NCBI RefSeq assembly: GCF_003480255.1
Contig: NZ_QUIN01000008.1
Coordinates: forward strand, 14,187-78,186
Direction of reading: 5' to 3'
Source of the DNA: Erysipelatoclostridium sp. AM42-17
Lineage (GTDB): Bacteria; Bacillota_I; Bacilli_A; Erysipelotrichales; Coprobacillaceae
Length of the DNA: 64,000 bases
The translations under genes were made by a program, and so were the position numbers. The first letter of the stretch is position 1; each line of letters opens with the position of its first letter. This document shows positions 16,957-25,467 of the stretch, one piece after another. Below the pieces are notes generated by a model that worked only from the letters and a program-made list of their open reading frames with translations, did not search any database and was not told where the DNA came from.

Positions 16957-18687
16957 TTGGTTCTGTGTCTTGTCTTTCTGCCATTTGTCTGGTGGGCGGC
17001 AGCGATTACCGCTTGTGCCATTGCACCGGATAAGAATTTTATTCAAATCTTAGAAACGCTGAGCGAAAAACTCGAACAGCCGTTTTTTATCACGTATACA
17101 CCGTATACGTTCAAATGTATTCTGATATTCACAGCAGCCTATTTCTTAGGCATTGGTATTTATGAATCCCAAAAAAGAAATTATAGAAGAGGTGTGGAAC
17201 ATGGTTCCGCAAAATGGGGCAACGTGTCCGAAATCTGCAGACGTTACTGCGAAAAACGATACACGCAAAATCTGCTTTTAACACAGCATTTCCGTATGGG
17301 ACTGGACGGCTATAAGCACAAACGAAACCTAAATGTGCTGGTAGTCGGAGGTTCAGGAGCTGGAAAGAGCCGGACGTATGCAATCCCAAACATCATGCAG
17401 TGCAACTGTTCGATGGTGATTACTGATCCCAAGGCAGAACTTTTGCGTAAAACCGGAGGTGTTCTGGAACGGAATGGATATGAAGTCCGGGTTTTTGATT
17501 TGATCAATCCGGAGACTTCCTGGTGTTATAATCCGTTTGCGTATGTCTGGGATGATAAGGATGTACTGAAGCTGATCAATAACCTGATCCGCAACACAAC
17601 ACCGAAGGGAGCGCAGAGTTCAGACCCGTTCTGGGAGAAGTCCGAGACTGCACTTTTACAGGCACTTATGCTGTATTTGCTGCATGAGGCTCCACCGGAA
17701 GAACAGAACTTTCCGATGATCATGGAAATGCTTGGAAGCGCTCAGGTCAAAGAAGATGATGAGGATTACCAGTCCCCATTGGACATTTTGTTTGAAAGAC
17801 TGGAAATGCGGGACCCGGAGAGTATTGCGGTCAAGCAGTATGCCATTTATAAGCAGGCAGCCGGAAAGACTGCAAAGTCTATTTTGATCTCGGTTGGTGT
17901 CCGTCTGGCAGCTTTTAACCTGAAACAGATTGCAAATCTGACCTGTACAGACGAACTGGACTTATACAGTATCGGGGAGAAAAAAGTAGCACTGTTTTGC
18001 TGTATTCCGGATGCCGACACCAGCATGAATTATCTGGTCGGCATGATTTACAGTAATCTGTTTCAGACACTGTATTATGTGGCAGACCGGAAGTACGGAG
18101 GAAGGCTTCCAATTCCGGTACACTGCATTATGGATGAATGGCCAAACGTAGCCTTGCCGGATGATTTTGACAAGATTCTGGCAACCATGCGTTCCAGAGG
18201 GATTTCCTGCAGTATCATCATCCAGAATATCGCACAGATGAAAGCCTTATTTAAAGACTCGTATGAGAGTCTGATCGGCAACTGCGATGAATTTTTATAT
18301 CTGGGTGGAAATGAAAAAGAAGGACATAAGTATGTCTCGGAATTATTGGGAAAAGAAACATTGGATACCAATACCTACGGACAGACAAAAGGGCGTAGCG
18401 GCAGCTATTCGGTGAATTATCAGCAGACTGGAAGGGAACTTTTAACACCGGATGAAATACGGCTTTTAGATAACCGCAAAGCGATTTTGTTTATTCGTGG
18501 GGAGCGTCCGATCATGGACGATAAATATGATTTAAAAAAGCATGTGAATTTCAGATACACAGAGGACGGTGGTGCATCGCCTTATGATTATGCGAAAACA
18601 CCACTGGCTCACGACGACCTAAAGATTGACATTAACAGATTAGACGACTACGAACTGCTGTCTACCGAAGACATCCTTGGTGAATAG
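16957..18687 (+). CDS. VirD4/TraG-family type IV coupling protein
   Basis: 576 residues from TTG 16957. Two membrane helices lie at the N-terminus (LVFLPFVWWAAAITACAIA; CILIFTAAYFLGIGI). Walker A is GGSGAGKS (about residue 130) and Walker B is HCIMDEWPN (about residue 389). The protein is the ATPase that recruits the relaxosome to the secretion channel. The reading frame is open to an ATA at 16936 that overlaps the DUF4314 stop exactly as ATG overlaps TGA in coupled genes; the start there would read I/M-SKKKQDLVL, a plausible N-terminus. The listed start is therefore conservative. It is followed by the channel genes in normal order. Confidence 0.92.
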   Translation: MVLCLVFLPFVWWAAAITACAIAPDKNFIQILETLSEKLEQPFFITYTPYTFKCILIFTAAYFLGIGIYESQKRNYRRGVEHGSAKWGNVSEICRRYCEKRYTQNLLLTQHFRMGLDGYKHKRNLNVLVVGGSGAGKSRTYAIPNIMQCNCSMVITDPKAELLRKTGGVLERNGYEVRVFDLINPETSWCYNPFAYVWDDKDVLKLINNLIRNTTPKGAQSSDPFWEKSETALLQALMLYLLHEAPPEEQNFPMIMEMLGSAQVKEDDEDYQSPLDILFERLEMRDPESIAVKQYAIYKQAAGKTAKSILISVGVRLAAFNLKQIANLTCTDELDLYSIGEKKVALFCCIPDADTSMNYLVGMIYSNLFQTLYYVADRKYGGRLPIPVHCIMDEWPNVALPDDFDKILATMRSRGISCSIIIQNIAQMKALFKDSYESLIGNCDEFLYLGGNEKEGHKYVSELLGKETLDTNTYGQTKGRSGSYSVNYQQTGRELLTPDEIRLLDNRKAILFIRGERPIMDDKYDLKKHVNFRYTEDGGASPYDYAKTPLAHDDLKIDINRLDDYELLSTEDILGE

Positions 18688-18717
18688 CAGTTTTTTTATG
18701 GATTGGAGTGATGTGTA

Positions 18718-19092
18718 TTGAAGAAATTTCTCACAGGAGAAAAGAATAGAACAAAAAAGAATACAACTGAAAAAATGACAACCCCGATGCCGATGGGGAG
18801 AAAACAGAAAAAGTGGATGAGCCTTTACATGGCACTGGTACTGACCGTAACGGTTGGAGCAACGACCGCATTCGCAGCCGGTGATCCGTTGTCCGTTATC
18901 AATAACCTGTCTACTTTTATTTTTTCCCTGATTCGTGCAATCGGTTTGATTTTGCTTGGATTTGGTGTTGTGCAGGTTGGTCTGTCTTTAAAAAGCCATG
19001 ATCCAAGCCAGAGGGCAAATGGATTTCTGACACTGGCCGGAGGAGTAATTATTACGTTCGCCAAAGAAATCCTGGATCTGATTATGGCGTAA
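18718..19092 (+). CDS. Maff2-family small membrane protein (pilin-like TrbC/VirB2 position)
   Basis: 124 residues from TTG 18718. A basic N-terminal stretch precedes a hydrophobic helix ending in TTAFA, which may be a signal sequence. The remaining 70 residues (NLSTFIFSLIRAIGLILLGFG, then LTLAGGVIITFAKEILDLI) contain two helices as in Maff2/TrbC-like proteins. The order before VirB6-like, PrgI and VirB4 suggests that it takes the place of the VirB2 pilin or a channel subunit (inference from position). A stable hairpin follows its stop. Confidence 0.75.
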   Translation: MKKFLTGEKNRTKKNTTEKMTTPMPMGRKQKKWMSLYMALVLTVTVGATTAFAAGDPLSVINNLSTFIFSLIRAIGLILLGFGVVQVGLSLKSHDPSQRANGFLTLAGGVIITFAKEILDLIMA

Positions 19093-19121
19093 GCCTCTTT
19101 GAAAAAGTATATCAGGAAACA

Positions 19122-19147
19122 GCAGGAGTGCCGGAAGGTACTCCTGC
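19122..19147 (+). other. Strong intercistronic RNA hairpin
   Basis: An 11-bp stem (19122-19132 with 19137-19147, one G-U pair) closes a GGAA tetraloop, which is a GNRA type. There is no T-run, so it is not a normal terminator. It lies between the Maff2 gene and the VirB6-like gene and could protect the upstream message and give unequal expression of the two products (inference). Confidence 0.55.
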
Positions 19148-19179
19148 ATTCAAAAGTATGTTCAGGGAGGTGAAAGTTT

Positions 19180-20022
19180 TTGAGCGATAACTGGATTGTA
19201 CAGAATCTGAACTCTGCGTTGTCTACATGGAGTGAAAAGATGGCAGAACTGTGGACACTGCTTACTGAAAATCCGGCAACTTTTAAAGGCGGCGGCATCT
19301 GGCGGATTATGACCAATATCAATGATGCACTGACAGCTATTGCCTATGGATTACTGGTGTTGTTTTTTGCAGCCGGAATCATTAAAACGTGTGGCAGTTT
19401 TACAGATCTGAAAAAGCCGGAACATGTGCTAAAAGCATTTATCCGGTTTGCACTTGCTCAGGGAGCAATCACGTATGGAATGGAACTTATGCAGGCACTG
19501 TTTTCCATTGTGCAAGGAATCGTGACAACCGTAATGAGTGGCTCCAGTATGGCAGGAAGCGTGACGGAACTGCCAACGGAGATTGTAGATAAGATCGAGA
19601 GTGTGGGAATGCTGGAATCCATTCCATTGTGGATTGTCACACTGCTTGGCAGTCTGCTGATCACCGTATTGTCATTTGTGATGATCCTGACAGTGTATGG
19701 CAGAATGTTCAAAATCTATATGTATACGGCAATCGCCCCGATTCCGATTTCCTCGTTTGCAGGAGAACCCACGCAGTCTATTGGAAAGAACTTTATCCGT
19801 TCTTATATAGGCGTGTGTCTGGAAGGGGCAATTATTGCACTGGCGTGTATTATCTTTTCTGCTTATGCGGCAAGTCCTCCGGCAGTGGGAGATACGGAGC
19901 TGAGTGCAGTTACAATCGTGTGGAACTATGTAGGAGAACTGGTATTCAATTTACTGGTGCTGGTTGGAGCAATTAAGGCATCTGACCGTATTGTCAGAGA
20001 AATGATGGGACTTGGAGGTTAA
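19180..20022 (+). CDS. VirB6/TrbL-like polytopic channel protein
   Basis: 280 residues from TTG 19180, behind AGGGAGG. At least five hydrophobic helices are visible, for example AIAYGLLVLFFAAGIIKTCG, TLLGSLLITVLSFVMILTVYG and GAIIALACIIFSAYA. This is typical of the CD0411/TrbL-like inner-membrane channel subunit of Gram-positive type IV secretion. The N-terminal 60 residues are amphipathic (NWIVQNLNSALSTWSEKMAEL). It lies between the Maff2 protein and DUF4313/PrgI. A GTG or ATG start is not available in a reasonable position, so TTG is preferred. Confidence 0.75.
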   Translation: MSDNWIVQNLNSALSTWSEKMAELWTLLTENPATFKGGGIWRIMTNINDALTAIAYGLLVLFFAAGIIKTCGSFTDLKKPEHVLKAFIRFALAQGAITYGMELMQALFSIVQGIVTTVMSGSSMAGSVTELPTEIVDKIESVGMLESIPLWIVTLLGSLLITVLSFVMILTVYGRMFKIYMYTAIAPIPISSFAGEPTQSIGKNFIRSYIGVCLEGAIIALACIIFSAYAASPPAVGDTELSAVTIVWNYVGELVFNLLVLVGAIKASDRIVREMMGLGG

Positions 20023-20027
20023 AAAAT

Positions 20028-20459
20028 ATGGATACAAAGAAAACATTAAGATATAACTGGGAATTCGGACGTGAGACAGTAGCGATACGAGTGAGCTCTT
20101 ATCGGAACAATGGGAATTTATATGTAGGACTCTGCCATAAGGAAGGGAGAGACTGGGAAGATTTTGGAGATGTAACCATTAATCTGCCCTATCAGTTCTT
20201 AGAGCCAAATGAGGCTTTTATAACAGGAGATTTTACCAAGGATATGCTTCATTTTATCAAGGAACATAAACTTGGAAAAGTGTTGAATGAAACAGGAAGA
20301 TCAGGATATGCAACCTATCAGAAGGTAGCGTTTGACCTTGCAAGACTTGCGGAATTTGATCCGGAAGGCGTTGCGGAACACTGTAGATTTGCCGGGATAG
20401 AAGTACCGAAAGAAAAACCACAGAAAACGAAGAAACAAAACAGGGGAGAGGAACGATAA
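20028..20459 (+). CDS. DUF4313 protein
   Basis: 143 residues. The core from RYNWEFGRETVAIRVSSY through GLCHKEGRDWEDFGDVTINL to TGDFTKDMLHFIKEHKLG matches the small soluble DUF4313 family found in ICE transfer operons. The C-terminal part is helical (VAFDLARLAEFDPEGVAEHC) and ends in a basic tail. No catalytic motif is visible and the function is unknown. It lies 5 bases after the VirB6-like gene and 3 bases before PrgI. Confidence 0.7.
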   Translation: MDTKKTLRYNWEFGRETVAIRVSSYRNNGNLYVGLCHKEGRDWEDFGDVTINLPYQFLEPNEAFITGDFTKDMLHFIKEHKLGKVLNETGRSGYATYQKVAFDLARLAEFDPEGVAEHCRFAGIEVPKEKPQKTKKQNRGEER

Positions 20460-20462
20460 TTT

Positions 20463-20903
20463 ATGGAAGTAAAGATGAACAAAGAAATCAGGGACTATCA
20501 AGAATCCATGTTTATGGGACTGGACCTGAGACAATGTGTGTGTTCTGTTCTTGCGATTCTTACAGCAATCGGAATTTACTTTGGAATGCGTGATATTACC
20601 GGACAGGAAATAACCGGATGGCTGTGTGTGCTTGGTGCTGCTCCATTTGCTGCCTGTGGCTTTTTCAAATATCATGGTATGACAGCCGAACAGTTTTTAT
20701 GGGCAGTGATCAAATCCGAATTGCTGTATCCGAAGAAACTGGTGTTTCAGTCGGAAGATATCTACTACTCCTGCATGCAGGAGACCATCTCGCTGGGAGA
20801 AAAGAATCAAAAGGATGGAGCGGAAATCATAAAAGAGCGGGAGCAAAAAGCAGAAGCAAAACAGAGAAAGAAACGCAAGGGAAGGAGTGATGCCTTTGAT
20901 TAA
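20463..20903 (+). CDS. PrgI-family (VirB3-like) membrane protein
   Basis: 146 residues. The N-terminal signature KEIRDYQESMFMGLDLRQ is followed by two membrane helices (CSVLAILTAIGIYFG; LCVLGAAPFAACGFF) and the conserved AEQFLWAVIKSELLYPKKL, all typical of PrgI. This protein is the VirB3-like partner that anchors VirB4 at the membrane. The C-terminus is strongly basic (EAKQRKKRKGRSDAFD). It overlaps the start of virB4 by 14 bases. Confidence 0.85.
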   Translation: MEVKMNKEIRDYQESMFMGLDLRQCVCSVLAILTAIGIYFGMRDITGQEITGWLCVLGAAPFAACGFFKYHGMTAEQFLWAVIKSELLYPKKLVFQSEDIYYSCMQETISLGEKNQKDGAEIIKEREQKAEAKQRKKRKGRSDAFD

Positions 20904-23226
20904 AACCTTAAGTCAGGCACTTCGGATGGATAAGGAACGCTTCAAAGTTCCGAAATCCGTCCAACAGGCAATTCCCATCCAGCGAATCTGGCCGGATGGA
21001 ATTTTTCAACAGGGAACGAAATTCTCAAAAACATATCGTTTTACAGATATCAACTATTATATTGCGAGTAAGGACAATAAGACAGAAATGTTTCTGGATT
21101 ATTCTGAACTCTTAAATTCACTGGATTCCGGCATTTCTGCCCAAATTACCATCAATAATCGGAGAATCAATAAAGAAGAATTCGAAAAGTCTATTCTGCT
21201 TCCAATGAAGGAAGATGGACTGGACCACTATCGGGAAGAATACAACGAAATGCTCCTGTCTAAGATTACAGGAACAAACAACAGCATCTATCAGGAACGG
21301 TATCTGACCGTCAGTGTACATAAAAGATCGATTGATGATGCAAGAACCTATTTTGCACGTATCGGAACAGACATCGTAACACATCTGGCAAAGTTATCGT
21401 CCACAGCAGAAGGACTGGACGCAGAGAGCCGGCTCCAGATTTTCAGGGATTTCTTCAAGGGAGATGTCCCACAGGCATTTCCGTTTGATCTGAAACAATT
21501 TGCCAAGAAGGGGACAAGCTTCAAAGACTGGATGTGTCCGGATTCTATGGAATTTGAACGTGACCATTTTAAAATCGGTGACAGATACGGAAGAGTCCTG
21601 TATATGCAGGATTATGCAAGTTATGTCAAAGATGACATGATTTCAGAATTGTGTGACTTTAGCCGGAATCTGATGTTGTCGATTGACATCCTGCCAGTCC
21701 CTACGGATGAAGCGGTAAGGGAAATCCAGAACCGACTGCTTGGTGTGGAAACTAACGTGACCAACTGGCAGAGAAGGCAGAACGCTAATAATAACTTCTC
21801 GGCAATCGTACCATACGATATGGAACTTCAGAGAAAAGAAACCAAGGAAATGCTCGATGATCTGACAACCAGAGACCAGCGTATGATGTTCGGGATTTTG
21901 ACAATGGTACATCTGGCAGACAGCAAAAAGCAACTGGATTCCGATACGGAACTGATTCTGTCAATCGCAAGAAAGCATCTGTGTCAGATGGCAACATTAA
22001 AGTGGCAGCAAGTGGACGGACTCAATACAGTGCTTCCTTACGGACTGCGAAAGATCAATGCCCTGCGTACATTGACAACGGAATCAACGGCTGTTTTAAT
22101 CCCGTTCCATACACAGGAAATCCTGCAGCCGGGAGGTATCTATTATGGGCAGAATGCAGTCAGCAAGAACCTTCTGGTAGCCGACCGGAAGAAACTGATG
22201 AATGGAAACAGTTTCCGGTTGGGCGTCAGTGGATCAGGAAAGAGCTTTTCGGCAAAAGAAGAGATTGTGCATCTGGCATTGAGTACCGATGACGATATCC
22301 TGATTCTTGATCCGGAGTCCGAATTTACAAAATTAGTAGAGGCTCTGGGCGGACAGGTTGTAAAAGTATCTGCGACATCAGACAATCATCTGAATGCAAT
22401 GGATATGGACGCAGCCTACGGCAATGAAAAGAATCCACTGATTGAAAAATCGGAGTTTATCCTGTCTGTGTTCGAGCAGTTGGTTGGAGCAGGAAATCTG
22501 TCGGCAAAAGAAAAGTCGATTCTGGACCGCTGTGCTGCAGATGTGTACCGGGATTATATCCGAAGTGGTTATACCGGAGAAGTTCCGACATTGAAAGATA
22601 TGTACCGACAGTTGATGTTACAGCCGGAAGAAGAGGCAAGGGGACTTGCACTGTCATCCGAACTTTTTATCAATGGAAGCCTGAACACCTTTGCACAGCC
22701 GACCAATGTGAATAAGAAGAACAGGATCATGGATTATGATATCCGGGAACTGGGGGAACAGCTTATGCCACTGGGAATGCTGGTTACCTTAGACAGTATT
22801 TTCAACAGGGTAATTCAGAACTGGAAAGAAGGAAAAACGACATGGATATTTGCCGATGAGTTCTATCTGTTATTCCGCTATGAATACAGTGCAAATTTCT
22901 TCTACCGACTGTACAAGAGAATCAGAAAATACAATGGATTCGTGACAGGTTTAACCCAAAATGTTGAGGAACTTCTGAAATCGGACACTGCAAGACTGAT
23001 GTTGGCAAACAGTGAGTTTTTGATTCTTTTGAATCAGGCAAGTACAGACAGGGAAGAATTGGCAGCTCTTTTGAATATTTCCGAAAACCAACTGTCCTAT
23101 ATTACAAATGTATCGGTTGGCAGTGGCCTAATCCGTTGCTCTGGGAATATCGTACCATTTGAGAATACGTTCCCAAAGAATACAGACCTTTATAAACTAA
23201 TGACAACAAAACCGGGAGAATCATAA
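20890..23226 (+). CDS. virB4: VirB4-family type IV secretion ATPase
   Basis: 778 residues from ATG 20890. The N-terminal domain (TKFSKTYRFTDINYYIAS) matches CagE/TrbE/VirB4. Walker A GVSGSGKSF lies near residue 447 and Walker B WIFADEFYLLF near residue 653, followed by LNQASTDREELAALLNIS. The enzyme powers assembly of and transfer through the channel. The ribosome-binding site GAAGGAG ends only 2 bases before this ATG, so TTG 20896 (MIKTLSQALRMDK) may be the true start. The final stop overlaps the next ATG. Confidence 0.93.
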   Translation: MPLIKTLSQALRMDKERFKVPKSVQQAIPIQRIWPDGIFQQGTKFSKTYRFTDINYYIASKDNKTEMFLDYSELLNSLDSGISAQITINNRRINKEEFEKSILLPMKEDGLDHYREEYNEMLLSKITGTNNSIYQERYLTVSVHKRSIDDARTYFARIGTDIVTHLAKLSSTAEGLDAESRLQIFRDFFKGDVPQAFPFDLKQFAKKGTSFKDWMCPDSMEFERDHFKIGDRYGRVLYMQDYASYVKDDMISELCDFSRNLMLSIDILPVPTDEAVREIQNRLLGVETNVTNWQRRQNANNNFSAIVPYDMELQRKETKEMLDDLTTRDQRMMFGILTMVHLADSKKQLDSDTELILSIARKHLCQMATLKWQQVDGLNTVLPYGLRKINALRTLTTESTAVLIPFHTQEILQPGGIYYGQNAVSKNLLVADRKKLMNGNSFRLGVSGSGKSFSAKEEIVHLALSTDDDILILDPESEFTKLVEALGGQVVKVSATSDNHLNAMDMDAAYGNEKNPLIEKSEFILSVFEQLVGAGNLSAKEKSILDRCAADVYRDYIRSGYTGEVPTLKDMYRQLMLQPEEEARGLALSSELFINGSLNTFAQPTNVNKKNRIMDYDIRELGEQLMPLGMLVTLDSIFNRVIQNWKEGKTTWIFADEFYLLFRYEYSANFFYRLYKRIRKYNGFVTGLTQNVEELLKSDTARLMLANSEFLILLNQASTDREELAALLNISENQLSYITNVSVGSGLIRCSGNIVPFENTFPKNTDLYKLMTTKPGES

Positions 23227-23576
23227 TGAAGAAAAAAGAAGAAGTAACGATAACTTTTTATGCTGCAGAGTGCGGTGAGTTCCATGATTTAGGAGAATAT
23301 ACAAAATGCAGAACGCTGGAAGAGGCATATAAAAAGTACCAGAAATATTGTAGAACATCTGCCAATATGTGTCCGGCTATTGAGTTTTCTATTCATGATC
23401 CAGAATCAATTTATTCAGACATGGAATATCCATTACCGTTGTCATCAAAAGACAGGGGAGACTTGGAACTTGTGCCATATTACAACGAACATCCACTGGT
23501 AAATGAGGCAATCAGACAGGTGGAGCAGTTGCAGAAACAGCAGGAAAAAAAGAAACATCGGGATGTTGCCCGATGA
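23226..23576 (+). CDS. Conserved ICE protein of unknown function
   Basis: 116 residues whose ATG overlaps the virB4 stop. The sequence VTITFYAAECGEFHDLGEY, then MCPAIEFSIHDPESIYSDME and VPYYNEHPLVNEAIRQVEQL, suggests a small mixed alpha/beta protein with a C-terminal helix. I do not recognise its family with confidence; similar small proteins lie after virB4 in related ICEs and as domains in large polyvalent proteins of phages and plasmids. No membrane segment is present. Confidence 0.5.
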   Translation: MKKKEEVTITFYAAECGEFHDLGEYTKCRTLEEAYKKYQKYCRTSANMCPAIEFSIHDPESIYSDMEYPLPLSSKDRGDLELVPYYNEHPLVNEAIRQVEQLQKQQEKKKHRDVAR

Positions 23577-23605
23577 GATAAGAGATACGGAAAGAGGGTG
23601 ACCGG

Positions 23606-25297
23606 ATGAAAGATATCAAGGAACGGGTAAGGGATAAGAATCCGAAGATTCGAAATCCGGCTGCCCGACTTCCGAAAGAACTGGTTCGCTCAGCGGTTCT
23701 GGAAGCAAAAGAAAAGCCAAGGGAACTACATGAAAAAAGCAGTGGGCAGTCAGAATCCCCAACACAGTATGGAACTGAAAAAATAGAATCCGTACAGTAC
23801 AGAGCGGCGAGTGTGGCAGGAAAAAGTATAGGGAAAACCACATATCAAGGTGGAAAAAAACTTGCTGGAGTGACCTACAGGAAGATAAAGGAAAGAAAAA
23901 GCAGACAGGAAGAAGCGAAAGCTGCCGAAGAAGCAATGGAGCAGGGGGCAGAAAGCGGAAAGAAATTAATCAAGTTGAAACCGGAGCAGGCAGCACTTGC
24001 CAAGGAGAATGGTAAACGGCAGGTGAAAGCAGCACCGAGAGTGGTAAAAGTATCCGGTCTGTCTCAAGAAAAAATAAAGACACAGGCATCCATGCAGAAA
24101 CAGCAGATGGAAAAAAGTCTTCAGGCGATGCAGAAAGCAAGAGCAGCCCAGATGGCAAGAAAGTCAGCACAGGCATCGGCAGAAAGTGGAAAAGCAGTCC
24201 TTCAGGTAACTGGAAAGGGTTCAAAGTTATCCGTACAGGGAATTACAGCAGCGATTCAAAAAGGGGTAGTAGCTCTTGAAAAAATGGGAAAATGGATTGC
24301 TGCCGGAGGTAGTGCATTTCTTCTGGTATTTATTCTGATTGTGGGAATCATTGCAGGAGCAGCTTTCAGCAGTAATTCGGAAAGCTCCGAATCCCTAAGT
24401 GAAGAAGTGCTTGCGTATACTTCTGTGATACAGCAGTATGCATCCCAATACGGCATTCCGGAATATGTGTCTGCGATACAGGCCATCATGATGCAGGAAT
24501 CTGGAGGCAGGGGAACAGACCCGATGCAGTGTTCGGAAAGTCCATATAATACAAGATTCCCACACACTCCTGGTTCTATTACTGATCCGGATTATTCGAT
24601 AGAGGTTGGAGTACAGACCTTTGCAGACTGTATCAGACAGGCAGGATGCAGCAGTCCACAGGATCTGGACAAGCTGAAACTTGCATGGCAGGGATATAAC
24701 TATGGAAATGGCTACATAGGATGGGCATTGCAAAGAGGCGGTTATACAGAAGCCAATGCATTGCAGTTTTCACAGGAACAGGCAGCTTCGCATGGATGGA
24801 GCAGTTACGGAGATCCCCAATACGTTCCCCATGTGATGCGGTATTATTCCGGTGGCAGCCTGTTTGCTGGTTTGTTTGGTAATCAGCAGATTGTGTCGGT
24901 TGCAATGGGGCAGCTTGGAAACAGTGGCGGTCAGAAGTTCTGGAGCTGGTACGGATTTGACAGTCGGGTAGAATGGTGTGCCTGTTTTGTAAGCTGGTGT
25001 GCGGATCAGAGCGGTCTGATTGCAAGTGGGAATGTTCCTAAATTCTCATTGTGCAGTGATGGAGTGTCCTGGTTTCAGGGAAAGAATAAGTGGCAGAGTG
25101 GCGGAACAACTCCGACAGCTGGAATGATCATCTTTTTTGACTGGGATCATGATGGAACATCGGATCATGTAGGAATAGTAGAAAAGTGTGAAGGTGGAAG
25201 AGTTTACACGATTGAGGGAAATTCCAGTGATCAGGTACGGCAGAGAAATTATGCAGTAGATTACAGTTCTATAATGGGATATGGGGTGATAAATTGA
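23606..25297 (+). CDS. Membrane-anchored lysozyme/CHAP peptidoglycan hydrolase (CwlT/VirB1-like)
   Basis: 563 residues. Residues 1-225 are basic and coiled-coil-like, a cytoplasmic part. A membrane helix lies at about 229-253 (FLLVFILIVGIIAGAAF). A lysozyme-like domain follows at about 270-410 (AIQAIMMQESGGRG with the catalytic Glu, then LAWQGYNYGNGYIGWA). A CHAP amidase/endopeptidase domain lies at about 425-563 (WCACFVSWC with the nucleophilic Cys, SDHVGIVE with the His and YTIEGNSS). This two-enzyme layout is that of CwlT-type proteins (Tn916 Orf14, ICEBs1 CwlT), which open the wall for the conjugation channel. It closes the transfer operon. Confidence 0.92.
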   Translation: MKDIKERVRDKNPKIRNPAARLPKELVRSAVLEAKEKPRELHEKSSGQSESPTQYGTEKIESVQYRAASVAGKSIGKTTYQGGKKLAGVTYRKIKERKSRQEEAKAAEEAMEQGAESGKKLIKLKPEQAALAKENGKRQVKAAPRVVKVSGLSQEKIKTQASMQKQQMEKSLQAMQKARAAQMARKSAQASAESGKAVLQVTGKGSKLSVQGITAAIQKGVVALEKMGKWIAAGGSAFLLVFILIVGIIAGAAFSSNSESSESLSEEVLAYTSVIQQYASQYGIPEYVSAIQAIMMQESGGRGTDPMQCSESPYNTRFPHTPGSITDPDYSIEVGVQTFADCIRQAGCSSPQDLDKLKLAWQGYNYGNGYIGWALQRGGYTEANALQFSQEQAASHGWSSYGDPQYVPHVMRYYSGGSLFAGLFGNQQIVSVAMGQLGNSGGQKFWSWYGFDSRVEWCACFVSWCADQSGLIASGNVPKFSLCSDGVSWFQGKNKWQSGGTTPTAGMIIFFDWDHDGTSDHVGIVEKCEGGRVYTIEGNSSDQVRQRNYAVDYSSIMGYGVIN

Positions 25298-25467
25298 TGG
25301 TTTCTTTCATAATTTGTTAAGGATTTTATAAGGGAGTTAATGAATTCTTTGGAAAATAGTCACAAAATAGGCACAGTTGATTGATAAATTGTTATTGTAA
25401 CTTTTAGTGATAGACATATAAAGAGTTAGAAATCTTTATAATTGACTTGAATTAGGAGGTAGTGAAT
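25298..25467 (+). promoter_or_regulatory. A+T-rich spacer, probably containing the promoter of the DUF1906 gene
   Basis: 170 bases without a gene separate the transfer operon from an A+T-rich cargo gene. A TATAAT lies at 25437-25442, but no good -35 hexamer is at the correct distance (TAGACA at 25411 is 20 bases away). AGGAGG at 25454-25459 is a strong ribosome-binding site. No terminator hairpin is obvious after the hydrolase gene. Confidence 0.35.
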